The translations under genes and the position numbers were made by a program. A DNA stretch of 32,525 bases, taken from positions 1 to 32,525 of the IMG/VR virus record IMGVR_UViG_3300008219_000053; one strand, written 5' to 3'. How positions within the stretch are numbered: the stretch's first letter is position 1; every line of letters begins with the position of its first letter. Of this stretch, positions 6,052-13,968 are shown one piece after another. Source of the stretch: a virus. The notes under the pieces were generated by a model. The model did no database searches. It worked only from the letters and a program-made list of their open reading frames with translations, and was not told the DNA's origin.

Positions 6052-6068
6052 ACTTTACTGAGTAAAGT
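6052..6068. promoter_or_regulatory. Operator-like palindrome, copy 2
   Basis: A perfect 7-3-7 inverted repeat, ACTTTAC-TGA-GTAAAGT, with centre 65 bases from copy 1. It merges into the tandem AGTAAAGTGG repeats to its right. Conservation of arms but not of the centre is what a dimeric regulator site would show. Confidence 0.65.
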
Positions 6069-6093
6069 GGAGTAAAGTGGAGTAAAGTAAAGT
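6061..6093. repeat. Tandem AGTAAAGTGG direct repeats
   Basis: AGTAAAGTGG at 6061-6070 and 6071-6080 is followed by AGTAAAGTAA and AGTG. These iteron-like half-sites share the GTAAAGT arm of the operator-like palindromes. Further GTAAAG half-sites lie around 6018-6024. Confidence 0.7.
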
Positions 6094-6114
6094 GAGTTAC
6101 TGTAGCTGTTACTT

Positions 6115-6164
6115 TACTTTACTTTACTACTACCCCCCCCTTAAGGGGGTAGTAAAGTAAAGTA
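6115..6164. terminator. Large bulged hairpin with CCCCC/GGGGG core, upstream of terminase genes
   Basis: The arms pair over about 19-20 bp (ACTTTACTTT...ACTACCCCC with GGGGGTAGTAAAGTAAAGT) with one 3-base bulge at 6126-6128 and a 7-base loop. It is almost symmetric, so it would act in both directions. It lies between the rightward promoter candidate and the first late gene, where a terminator would make late expression depend on antitermination. No uninterrupted U-tract follows, so terminator activity is unproven. Confidence 0.5.
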
Positions 6165-6217
6165 GTAAGTAATAGTAATAAGTAATAGTAATGTGGTTAG
6201 AGTAAAGGAGGAGTTCC

Positions 6218-6742
6218 TTGCCAGATCCTGCTAAGAAGGTTAGGCGTGTTATGACGGCTAAGGAGAAGAAGTCGTTAGGCGAGTTGGATGAGAGGACACA
6301 GAAGAAGAGGAGGAATCAGGAGAAGTTCCTTGAAGGATTGAAGGAGACAGGGACGATACGGAATGGGTTGCGTAGGGCTGGTGTGATACGGTGGACGTAC
6401 AGGGAGTGGATGGAGGATGACCCCACGTTCCCTGACAGGGTACTGGATGCACGGCAGGAATTTGCGGAGGCATTGGAGGAGGTTGTCGTGGGAATTGTTA
6501 TGGACCCGGACACGGTGAAGAAGGTTCCCATCTTGGCAATTACGCTTTTAAATGCTAATCTGCCTAATAAGTATCGCCCGACTGCGATTGTGCAGGATGA
6601 GGCGGCTAGGGATTTGCTCAGGGAGTGGAGGAAGGCTGCGAGGGAGCACCCACAGGAGGTTGCACAGGTGGCCAAGAACTTTGAGACTCCGGTGGACCAG
6701 CAGATTGATGAGATACTGAAGAGGAAGCAGGGTGGTGGATGA
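6218..6742 (+). CDS. terS: Terminase small subunit (candidate)
   Basis: A 174-residue, highly charged protein. Residues 36-85 carry the TerS-type helix-turn-helix pattern (FLEGLKETGTIRNGLRRAGV, then a WxxDPxFxDRVxxAxxEFAEALEE helix), which in terminases binds viral DNA before cleavage. The large terminase follows three genes later. The start is TTG, but a very strong AAGGAGGAG ribosome site lies just before it and no better in-frame ATG exists upstream. The stop overlaps the next ATG as ATGA. It is the first gene of the late block. Confidence 0.78.
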   Translation: MPDPAKKVRRVMTAKEKKSLGELDERTQKKRRNQEKFLEGLKETGTIRNGLRRAGVIRWTYREWMEDDPTFPDRVLDARQEFAEALEEVVVGIVMDPDTVKKVPILAITLLNANLPNKYRPTAIVQDEAARDLLREWRKAAREHPQEVAQVAKNFETPVDQQIDEILKRKQGGG

Positions 6743-7179
6743 CGATACCAGCAGTCAGGCCCCTGTATGAGACGGGGGATGACAGGACACGCGAGACTGC
6801 TTTCGTAGAAAAGCTGTGCGTAGCGTGGCGTTGTGATGCCCGGAAGCTTCCCATGCACTACAGGCTGGACTTTGCCATGCTCCGTGATGGTATCATCAGG
6901 GCGTTTCTGGAGATCAAGGTACGGAAGTACACCAAGGATTACTTTGGGACGTACATGGTGTCTATGGCGAAGGTGCTTGCGGCACGGGAGTACTCAGGGT
7001 TTGCAGGTGTGCCCTCCCTGCTTGCCGTCAGGTGGACGGACGGTGCAGGGTTTATTGCCCTGAGTGACCTGAAGAGCTTCGAGCTGGGCTTCGGGGGCCG
7101 TGAGGACAGGGGTGACTCTCAGGATATGGAGCCCGTGGTCTTCATACCCACGGGAGATTTCAGGGATCTGGAGTTATAG
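6739..7179 (+). CDS. PD-(D/E)XK nuclease-like protein in the terminase operon
   Basis: A 146-residue protein with a restriction-endonuclease-fold motif: YRLDF (D44) in a strand, then FLEIKVRKY (E58-I-K60) in the next, followed by a helix and more strands. Such small nucleases next to terminase genes may process packaging or recombination intermediates; here the role is inferred from motif and place only. It begins in an ATGA overlap with the small terminase stop. Confidence 0.6.
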   Translation: MTIPAVRPLYETGDDRTRETAFVEKLCVAWRCDARKLPMHYRLDFAMLRDGIIRAFLEIKVRKYTKDYFGTYMVSMAKVLAAREYSGFAGVPSLLAVRWTDGAGFIALSDLKSFELGFGGREDRGDSQDMEPVVFIPTGDFRDLEL

Positions 7180-7180
7180 C

Positions 7181-7264
7181 GTGGCGAAGCCTAAGAGTAT
7201 AGCGAAGAGGAAGAAGATGCGGAAGAAAGCCCGCCATCAGGATAAGGTTGGGAAGAGAAGATGA
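7181..7264 (+). CDS. Very small lysine/arginine-rich protein (27 residues)
   Basis: GTG-started frame encoding 27 residues, about half of them Lys or Arg (AKPKSIAKRKKMRKKARHQ core). A GGAG lies seven bases before the GTG, and the stop overlaps the next start as ATGA, the same coupling used by its neighbours. It could be a DNA- or RNA-binding accessory of packaging. It is short, so the call rests on the ribosome site, the overlap and the composition. Confidence 0.55.
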   Translation: MAKPKSIAKRKKMRKKARHQDKVGKRR

Positions 7265-7545
7265 CTACTAATGTGAACCAGATCAGGGAATGGTTGTCGG
7301 GATGGAACGGGGAAGCCCTGCTGGCAGATGGTTTCGAGGATGCCATAGTAGGGATATGCGAGAGGTTCGGGGCTGTGCCTGTTGTGGCGTATGACAGGGA
7401 TAAGTGTATAGAGATACTTATGGATCGGGACGGTATGGAAGACGAGGAAGCGGTGGAATATTTTGAATTTAATGTTGCGGGGTCTTATGTAGGAGATGGT
7501 ACCCCTGTATTCCTGACACTGTGGGATAAAGAGGAAAGTGGATGA
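7261..7545 (+). CDS. Conserved small phage protein upstream of large terminase
   Basis: A 94-residue acidic protein matching a common phage family of unknown function: DGFEDAIVGICERFG in the first half, VVAYDRDKCIEILMDRDGM in the middle, then EEAVEYFEFNVAGSYVGDGTP. It is usually of this length. It is coupled by ATGA overlaps to both neighbours. No catalytic residues are evident; a regulatory or adaptor role is only a guess. Confidence 0.78.
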   Translation: MTTNVNQIREWLSGWNGEALLADGFEDAIVGICERFGAVPVVAYDRDKCIEILMDRDGMEDEEAVEYFEFNVAGSYVGDGTPVFLTLWDKEESG

Positions 7546-8891
7546 CTACTGCCACTAAGGAAACTCTCACTTCGTACCTGTATGACAGGGTGGGATTCAA
7601 GCCCACTCCTTCACAGGAGATAATACTGGCATCGCCGCACCGGTTCAACCTTGTTGCGGGCGGTGAGCAGGCAGGGAAGTCGATGATAGCGGCGAAGTAC
7701 CTGCTGGCTAGGTTTCTGGAGACGGAGGGCAAGGGACTTTACTGGCTGGTGGCTGCGGACTACGAGAGGACACGGGCAGAGTTCACATACCTTGCGGAGG
7801 ACTTCGAGAAGCTGGGAGTACTCAAGGAAGTTTCCAAGCGTGTAGACCCCGGCCACATCACGCTGGTGGATGGCACACTGATAGAGACAAAGTCGGCGAA
7901 AGACCCAAGGACTCTGGCCATGCGTGCGCCCGATGGGATACTGGGATGCGAGGCAAGCCAGCTAGACATGGAGACATTCTTCAGGATGAGGGGCAGATGT
8001 GCGCCGAAGAGGGGATGGATGTTCCTTGCAGGGACATTTGAAGGGAGCCTTGGGTGGTATCCCCAGATGTTTACCGCTTGGGCTTCGGGTGCAGAGCCTG
8101 ATGCTAGGGCTTTCTCCCTGCCGAGTTATACAAACTCCCACCTGTACCCGGGTGGTGCCAATGACCCGGAGATTCTGAGACTGAAGGAGGCATCGAGCGA
8201 TGACTTCTTTATGGAACGTATTGAAGGCAAGCCTTCTCCACCTCGTGGACTCGTATTCACGGAGTTTCGACCTGATATGCACATCAGTGAACTCGAATAC
8301 GACCCCGGATCTCCCGTGCACCTGTGGATGGACCCCGGATATGCAGGGGCATACGCCGTCGAAGTCGTGCAGGTCAGGGGAGAACAGATTTGTATTATTG
8401 ATGAGATATATGAGCAGGGACTGGTGACCGACGAGATCATAGATATCGCACGGAGCCGACCGTGGTGGAAGGATGTCCACTTCGGGGTAATAGATATAGC
8501 AGGGACACAGCATCAGGCTATGGCCGCACCCACCGAGGTGTGGCTGGCACAGACAGGGCTGTACCTTTCAAGCCAGAAGATCAGGATTAACGAGGGAACG
8601 GAACGGCTCAAGGGGTGGCTCAAGGTGGATGCCAAGACCCACGCCCCGAGGATAGTCTTCTCCCCTAAATGCAAAGGGGTGCTGTCCGAGTTCGGTGCCG
8701 TTGCGTCTCCTATAGACGGTCAGACACGGGCATATAGATGGAAGGTTGACCGTGATGGTAATATAGTGGGTGATACGCCCGAAGATAAGAATAACCACGG
8801 AGTGAAGGCTTTGATATACGGGTTAGTAGACAGGTTCGGCTACGGGTATGTGGAGCACAGGAATAAAATTGCCGTAAAGCGGTGGAAGTAG
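7542..8891 (+). CDS. terL: Terminase large subunit
   Basis: A 449-residue packaging motor. The N-terminal ATPase has Walker A GGEQAGKS (40-47), a Walker-B-like GILGCEASQ with glutamate 137, and a coupling motif near FLAGTFEGSLGWY (161-173). The C-terminal RNase-H-fold nuclease shows D264 in LWMDPGY, D318 in FGVIDIAG, and an acidic cluster before NNHGVKALIYGLVDRF (about 414-432). It translocates DNA into the procapsid through the portal, which is encoded immediately downstream, and cuts it. GAGGAAAG precedes the ATG, which overlaps the upstream stop. Confidence 0.93.
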   Translation: MTTATKETLTSYLYDRVGFKPTPSQEIILASPHRFNLVAGGEQAGKSMIAAKYLLARFLETEGKGLYWLVAADYERTRAEFTYLAEDFEKLGVLKEVSKRVDPGHITLVDGTLIETKSAKDPRTLAMRAPDGILGCEASQLDMETFFRMRGRCAPKRGWMFLAGTFEGSLGWYPQMFTAWASGAEPDARAFSLPSYTNSHLYPGGANDPEILRLKEASSDDFFMERIEGKPSPPRGLVFTEFRPDMHISELEYDPGSPVHLWMDPGYAGAYAVEVVQVRGEQICIIDEIYEQGLVTDEIIDIARSRPWWKDVHFGVIDIAGTQHQAMAAPTEVWLAQTGLYLSSQKIRINEGTERLKGWLKVDAKTHAPRIVFSPKCKGVLSEFGAVASPIDGQTRAYRWKVDRDGNIVGDTPEDKNNHGVKALIYGLVDRFGYGYVEHRNKIAVKRWK

Positions 8892-10754
8892 ATGCCCAGA
8901 CGTAAGCCAGAGGACATCATCGCACTGGTTGACGGCCACTACGAGGCTACGGAACCTCTCAGGGACCGCATGGAAGAAGACCATGCCCTTTATAAGCTTG
9001 ATCCCTACGATGCGGGAGAGGGATACCAGAGCTATACATCGAATGAACCCCAGACATTTGCCGACAAGGTGATGGGCTGGATATCTGGAGCGGAGATGAC
9101 TGTCAGGATTCCCCACGACGGGGCTGACGAGGAACTCCGTGAGAAGAATGACCAGAAGGAACGCTTCCTTATAGGGATACTAAGGTCGGCAGACGAGCGT
9201 CTGTGCTCCCTGATGCAGCCTAACCTGCGTGACCAACTTGCATGGTACACGGTTATAAGGGGATGGTATGCAGGCCGTGCGCTACTGGCCAAGCGCGATG
9301 ATGGTTCCACCTATGTGGATATCACGCCGTGGGACCCGCTTCATACCTACTGGGGCATAGGCCCCGACGGACTGGAGTGGGCGTGCTACAAGATGGTGAA
9401 GACCAAGGACCAGATCTTCGCACAGTACAACGTGAAGGTGGACTGGGATGCACGTCACGATGCCGAGGGCTCCTTCGTGTATGACTTCTACGACAAGGAG
9501 ATGAACACCATCCTTGTCCATAATGGCGATACGAACAACCCGCTGTATAAGGTGGCGAAGAAGCAGACACGGCATGGCGCAGGCACGGTGCCTGTCTTCC
9601 TAGGCCCGGTAGGGGCCAACCCCCTGATAGTGGGGATGAATAACACATCGATTATAGACACTATAGCGGATATGGGAGAGAGCGTGTTCCGCTCTACAAG
9701 GAACCTGTACCCGAAGCACAACCTTATGATGAGCACCCTGCTGGAGCTGACCGCCCGGTCACGGAGGCAGGGATTGAAGGTACGCTCTAGGGACGGGACA
9801 AAGACGCTGGATGAAGACCCCTATCTGGAAGGCTCAGAGATTTCCCTTGCACAGGGGGAAGAGGTGGAGCCTCTGGGATTACTCGAAGTGGCGAAGGAGA
9901 CAGGGGCATTTATGAGCCTTGTCTCAGGCGAGCTGCAACGGGGTTCCCTGCCCCACTCCGTGTATGGGGACCTCCCTTTCCAGTTATCGGGTTACGCTAT
10001 TAACACACTGAGACAGGGCGTGGATACTATCGTGGGTAAGTACCTCCGTGCTATCGAGAAGGCTTACCAGATGGCATTCAGTATCATAGCTGACCAGTAT
10101 GCCTCCGGGTCATACAAGGCTATGGAAGTATCAGGTATGGACCGTAACCGCACCTACTTCTCTCAGGAGATTACCACGGATGTGATTGATGGAGCGGGCA
10201 TGGCAGTGGTACGCCTGATCGGACAACTGCCTCAGGACGACATGACCAAGTTCTCGATGGCACAGATTGCAAGGGAGGGGCCGACTCCTCTCCTGTCAGA
10301 CAGGGCAATCAGGGACAGGATACTTGCGATACAGGATGCAGACCAGATGGATGACGCAATTAAGGAACAGATCGCAGAGAAGATGTTGCCAGAGGCAACG
10401 CTCTGGTCTATGCTACAGGCAGCGGAACGTCAGGGACGCGATGACCTAGTGGACTTCTATATGGGCGAGATGCTGTCGGTGTTACTTGAGAAGAGGCGTG
10501 TATTACAGGAGCGCATGAGTGCGGTAATGCCCCCGCCACCGCCCGGAATGGGAGGCCCCATGCCTCCCGGTGGCCCTCCTCCCGGTGGCCCTCCGATGGG
10601 ACCAATGGGCCCGCTACCCGGTGGCCCTCCGGGCCTGCCACCTGAAGTAATGCCTAACGCTGCTTTGGGCGTGCCACCACCCATGCCTGTACCACAGGCT
10701 GGGCCTGTAGTGCCGCCCGGTTCTCCTAGACCCGGTGCACAGGTAGGCCCCTAA
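8892..10754 (+). CDS. Portal protein with a proline/glycine-rich C-terminal tail
   Basis: A 620-residue protein beginning right after the terminase stop. The N-terminal SYTSNEPQTFADKV segment (about 47-60), the long mixed alpha/beta core and the helical region at about 330-540 fit a portal, which forms the dodecameric DNA channel at one capsid vertex. The last 75 or so residues are an unusual low-complexity tail of MPP, GGPP and PPG units. At the DNA level the tail includes three exact copies of CCCGGTGGCCCTCC (10566, 10581, 10617). A disordered tail of this kind may lie inside the capsid or contact scaffold. The stop overlaps the next start as TAATG. Confidence 0.85.
   Translation: MPRRKPEDIIALVDGHYEATEPLRDRMEEDHALYKLDPYDAGEGYQSYTSNEPQTFADKVMGWISGAEMTVRIPHDGADEELREKNDQKERFLIGILRSADERLCSLMQPNLRDQLAWYTVIRGWYAGRALLAKRDDGSTYVDITPWDPLHTYWGIGPDGLEWACYKMVKTKDQIFAQYNVKVDWDARHDAEGSFVYDFYDKEMNTILVHNGDTNNPLYKVAKKQTRHGAGTVPVFLGPVGANPLIVGMNNTSIIDTIADMGESVFRSTRNLYPKHNLMMSTLLELTARSRRQGLKVRSRDGTKTLDEDPYLEGSEISLAQGEEVEPLGLLEVAKETGAFMSLVSGELQRGSLPHSVYGDLPFQLSGYAINTLRQGVDTIVGKYLRAIEKAYQMAFSIIADQYASGSYKAMEVSGMDRNRTYFSQEITTDVIDGAGMAVVRLIGQLPQDDMTKFSMAQIAREGPTPLLSDRAIRDRILAIQDADQMDDAIKEQIAEKMLPEATLWSMLQAAERQGRDDLVDFYMGEMLSVLLEKRRVLQERMSAVMPPPPPGMGGPMPPGGPPPGGPPMGPMGPLPGGPPGLPPEVMPNAALGVPPPMPVPQAGPVVPPGSPRPGAQVGP
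10566..10630 (+). repeat. Three copies of a 14-bp repeat in the portal tail
   Basis: CCCGGTGGCCCTCC occurs exactly at 10566-10579, 10581-10594 and 10617-10630, encoding P-G-G-P-P units. It looks like a slippage-expanded low-complexity coding repeat. Confidence 0.85.
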
Positions 10755-13261
10755 TGGTTGATTTTGATAACATTACAAAGGCATTCAGGAACATTGTGCC
10801 GCTGTCAACTATGGGACTGGCCGCAACATTTGCGATGGCCCTTGGTAATAAGAGTCTCGATCAGGTAGTCAAGGATGAGGTTAGGGCACGGGAGGAAGCG
10901 GAGTTTGATGAGTTTGAAACTGACGAGGGTATCGGGGCTGGTGGCAGCTACGAGGATTACAAGGACCTATATCCTGATATCGTAGACCAGACAATATACC
11001 AGATTGATAACCCGAATGCCCTGCTGACACCGTGGGGGCCGACACTTACTGATGAAGAGATCGACATGGTGCTGGCAGAGAACCCCAGCATACCCGAACT
11101 CCTGTCGGTTGACCCCGGCGAGAGAGTAGAAGTACAGGCAGAAGCAGGCAACTTGCTTGCTCAGGCAGGGGCTTTGATAGATGATTGGTGGGATCAGGGC
11201 AGTAAGATAGCCATGTCTGTGGGAGGGAATGCCCTCAAGGTAACGATGGATCTGGTCGATGCTGGTATCAATAGTAGCATTAACAGCTATGATCAGTCCC
11301 TTGCCGGTCTGACAGAACAGGAAGGATACACCGTAGCGCACCCTGATGACCCTGAGCTTCACGTCAGTACTCTTGCTGGCTCCTTGTATGCGGGTAGCGG
11401 GAGTCATGAGGACTACGGCGACCTCTTCACCGCTCTAGGGGCTGATACGGTAGTGGATGCGAATGAATCGACACAAGTTGTACCTACGTTGTCAACGACT
11501 CCTGTTCCTGATCCCTTAGAGGTTCCTTTTGCAGAGCGGCAGAGGGCTCAGACCGCTTTCGATATGATGCAGCACAGCCTCTTACCAAGCCCAGAAGAGG
11601 AGTACGCAGCAACGGATCAGGATGTCATCGAAGGTGTTTTTCTCGGCTTAACATACGGGCAATTGCTTAATAGCGACGTGCAATCGTTCTTAGACTACCA
11701 CGTTGAGTTCGAGTCTGAAAAGCCTGTCCTGCATGACGGTCTGATGGCAGCGATGGAGATTATAGACTTACGGACAGAATATTGGGGCTGGCTTAAGAAA
11801 AACAATATACCGGTGCCCTCAATGGAGGACCTAGCCGCCTCAGAGATGATTACCCCTGAGCTAATTGAAAAGTGGGCAACAAACCTCGGCAGGAAGTCTG
11901 TGCCCGCGCATCCCCTTTCCTTCGTTGACCCGGAGTTATACGGGCAGCCGATCACTGTTGACGTTGATGATGCAGGCCCTACGCAGTCGGCGCAGGCTAC
12001 TGCTGATCAGGCTGCGCTGGCAGCAGCTATGACAGAACCCAAGACAGCAGCAGAGTTTACCAAGATATTCTATGAGACTATGGCGGGTGTGCCGGGTGGC
12101 AACCACAGCGAAGTGCGTGCCCGTATGGATGAGCTTCAAGCGGAGTCCGAGGTGCTGTTCTGGTTGTGGCACGCGGATAATGCCTATGCCCCTTGGGCAA
12201 CGGGCACGCAGTATGCAGCAGCAGGGGCTTCGGGAGACAAACACTTTGATCAGGTAGAAGCTATGTATAAGGCGTTCCTCAGCCGCGATGCTGAGGGGGG
12301 TGGCATGAAGGGCTATGTGTGGAACCCCCGTGCTTATAAATCCGGGGAACAGTTCACAAAGAGATTGGAGTATCTGTCTAATCTGATGACAGACTACGAG
12401 GCAGGTGGTGACCAGTTTGCCGCTGGAGCGTCAATGCCGCTACTCGCCATGTTTGCTGGGGAGGACGCTTATGGCCAGTGGCGGATGGCAACTATGGCGA
12501 AGGTACATGCTACGGGCGGGTCCACGGACTATAATGCCTCAAGGATACATGGCGTGATGCAAAAGACAATGGACTGGTGGAGAAAGACGGGTGTTTCCGA
12601 AGCGGAAATCTTCCGAAGGATGACGCAGCCCACCGAGGTGGCTACGGCATTTCCGGGGACAGGCCAACTAGGTGCGGGATATGATGACGACGGAGACTTG
12701 GGTGGGTACCCGGATGCCTATGGGGTGGACGGGGAAGTCTCGAAGTACGACTTCAGCGATCTGCTGGACATACGAAATAGACCTACATATTACGAGATGG
12801 CAACTGACAGGGCTCCGCTTGGGTCAACGGTAAGGGAAGAGCAATACGACTTCACTGATCTAAAGAAACCAGATACATATTACCAAACCCAGACCAGCGG
12901 TTCCTTGAGCCCTGATGAGGTTGCTATCCGAGAGGGAGAGGTAGATGCCTACCTTGAGGCTCAGTCTCCGTGGACGAAAATGGGGATTCCCGAGGATTAT
13001 TTCCTTCAGAGCAGTGCGGCGTTAGGGAAGGGCGAAAAGTTTGACACAGGGTCATTCAAAGGCACGGATACTCGTACAGATATAGGAACGGCATATGGCT
13101 ATAACGAGGAAGAAGAAAAGAAGCGTAAGGCGGGTAAGCCGTATAGAACAGGACGATGGACTGAAGAGCCCAAGCATGTGTTTGATGCCAAGAGTGCGGA
13201 GGATAAGAAGAGGATAATGGCAGACCCGACAGTATGGAAAATGGGACCGATGCACAGGTAG
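10754..13261 (+). CDS. Large virion protein of unknown function (835 residues)
   Basis: An 835-residue protein between portal and capsid genes; no family recognised. The first 40 residues include an apolar stretch (LSTMGLAATFAMALG), followed by a strongly acidic region. The middle is helical and Ala/Asp/Glu-rich. Near the C-terminus a motif occurs twice: KYDFSDLLDIRNRPTYYE and QYDFTDLKKPDTYYQ. The last 60 residues are basic, with EEEEKKRKAGK. Size and place suggest an internal virion or ejection protein, or a structural protein injected with the DNA. Start by TAATG overlap. Confidence 0.7.
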   Translation: MVDFDNITKAFRNIVPLSTMGLAATFAMALGNKSLDQVVKDEVRAREEAEFDEFETDEGIGAGGSYEDYKDLYPDIVDQTIYQIDNPNALLTPWGPTLTDEEIDMVLAENPSIPELLSVDPGERVEVQAEAGNLLAQAGALIDDWWDQGSKIAMSVGGNALKVTMDLVDAGINSSINSYDQSLAGLTEQEGYTVAHPDDPELHVSTLAGSLYAGSGSHEDYGDLFTALGADTVVDANESTQVVPTLSTTPVPDPLEVPFAERQRAQTAFDMMQHSLLPSPEEEYAATDQDVIEGVFLGLTYGQLLNSDVQSFLDYHVEFESEKPVLHDGLMAAMEIIDLRTEYWGWLKKNNIPVPSMEDLAASEMITPELIEKWATNLGRKSVPAHPLSFVDPELYGQPITVDVDDAGPTQSAQATADQAALAAAMTEPKTAAEFTKIFYETMAGVPGGNHSEVRARMDELQAESEVLFWLWHADNAYAPWATGTQYAAAGASGDKHFDQVEAMYKAFLSRDAEGGGMKGYVWNPRAYKSGEQFTKRLEYLSNLMTDYEAGGDQFAAGASMPLLAMFAGEDAYGQWRMATMAKVHATGGSTDYNASRIHGVMQKTMDWWRKTGVSEAEIFRRMTQPTEVATAFPGTGQLGAGYDDDGDLGGYPDAYGVDGEVSKYDFSDLLDIRNRPTYYEMATDRAPLGSTVREEQYDFTDLKKPDTYYQTQTSGSLSPDEVAIREGEVDAYLEAQSPWTKMGIPEDYFLQSSAALGKGEKFDTGSFKGTDTRTDIGTAYGYNEEEEKKRKAGKPYRTGRWTEEPKHVFDAKSAEDKKRIMADPTVWKMGPMHR

Positions 13262-13289
13262 GATTTAATAACACCAAGGAGGTAGGCCG

Positions 13290-13955
13290 ATGGTAAATGG
13301 TATTGGAAATTTAACGGGCCAGTGGGGAGGCGTACCGGGATGGGAAACAGCCGGGGCTGGGGGGTATACCGCAGCGGATGTGGGGGCAGGACTGATCCCC
13401 GGCGATCTCGCTGGTTATCGCACGCCAGACATGGACTGGCAAAACCTGATGCGGAATGTTGGCCGCACATGGTCATCACGGGTGCCCCTGCAAGACTTAC
13501 GGAGTCAGCTAGAGACACGATATCAGTTGGAGCAGACCCCCGGACAAACCTTTTCTGGTTTCCTAGGGTCCAAGCTACCGGCTGGGGGTGGTGGGTATGC
13601 AAGCCGGATGTATCTTAGCCCAGAGGCACTGAGGGATCGTGCGGCAGAGGCTGTGAGGTTCGGGGGTATGTCAGAGGACGAATTCGGTGCGTATCAAATG
13701 GCCGTAGGGGGACCCGAATCGGCACAGGGGTTACGGGGCGCGAGCCTCCGGGATTACTTTGATCCCGTATCCCAGACGGGTCGGGCAAACCAGATGGGCG
13801 TGGCCAACCTGCTCGCATTGCAACGCGGCGGTGGCGGGCAGTATCAGGGCAGGATGGCAGGGGCAATACAGGATGCCATACAAGCTATGGCTGCGTCACG
13901 CTTTGGTCAAGGGTATGACCCCGGTTCATTCCTGAATTGGTATCTACAGCAGTAG
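13290..13955 (+). CDS. Glycine-rich putative virion protein
   Basis: A 221-residue protein rich in Gly, Ala, Gln and Arg, with no recognised family. A textbook AAGGAGG site lies before the ATG. The C-terminal half carries MxVANLLALQRGGGGQYQGR and ends with FLNWYLQQ. It sits in a run of three structural-looking genes between portal and the giant protein. An internal or minor structural role is likely from position only. Confidence 0.65.
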   Translation: MVNGIGNLTGQWGGVPGWETAGAGGYTAADVGAGLIPGDLAGYRTPDMDWQNLMRNVGRTWSSRVPLQDLRSQLETRYQLEQTPGQTFSGFLGSKLPAGGGGYASRMYLSPEALRDRAAEAVRFGGMSEDEFGAYQMAVGGPESAQGLRGASLRDYFDPVSQTGRANQMGVANLLALQRGGGGQYQGRMAGAIQDAIQAMAASRFGQGYDPGSFLNWYLQQ

Positions 13956-13968
13956 TAAGGAGTAGGCC

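Larger units (their letters stand above)
5567..6217. other. Divergent control region, about 650 bases without a convincing gene
   Basis: This gap separates the leftward and rightward gene blocks. It contains a candidate leftward promoter, two long imperfect direct repeats, a cluster of GCGAC/GTCGC inverted repeats, a GGGGTACCCC palindrome (5924-5933), a rightward promoter, two copies of a 17-bp operator-like palindrome, tandem 10-bp repeats and a 50-base hairpin. An 81-codon open frame on the minus strand (5583-5828) lacks coding character. The repeats are compatible with a transcription switch, a replication origin, or both. Confidence 0.8.

Noticed and set aside
6121-6190. CRISPR-like or microsatellite reading of the repeated GTAAAGT/AGTAATA sequence
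   Set aside because: The repeats are short and lack equal-length unique spacers; they are explained better by operator half-sites and the hairpin arms.
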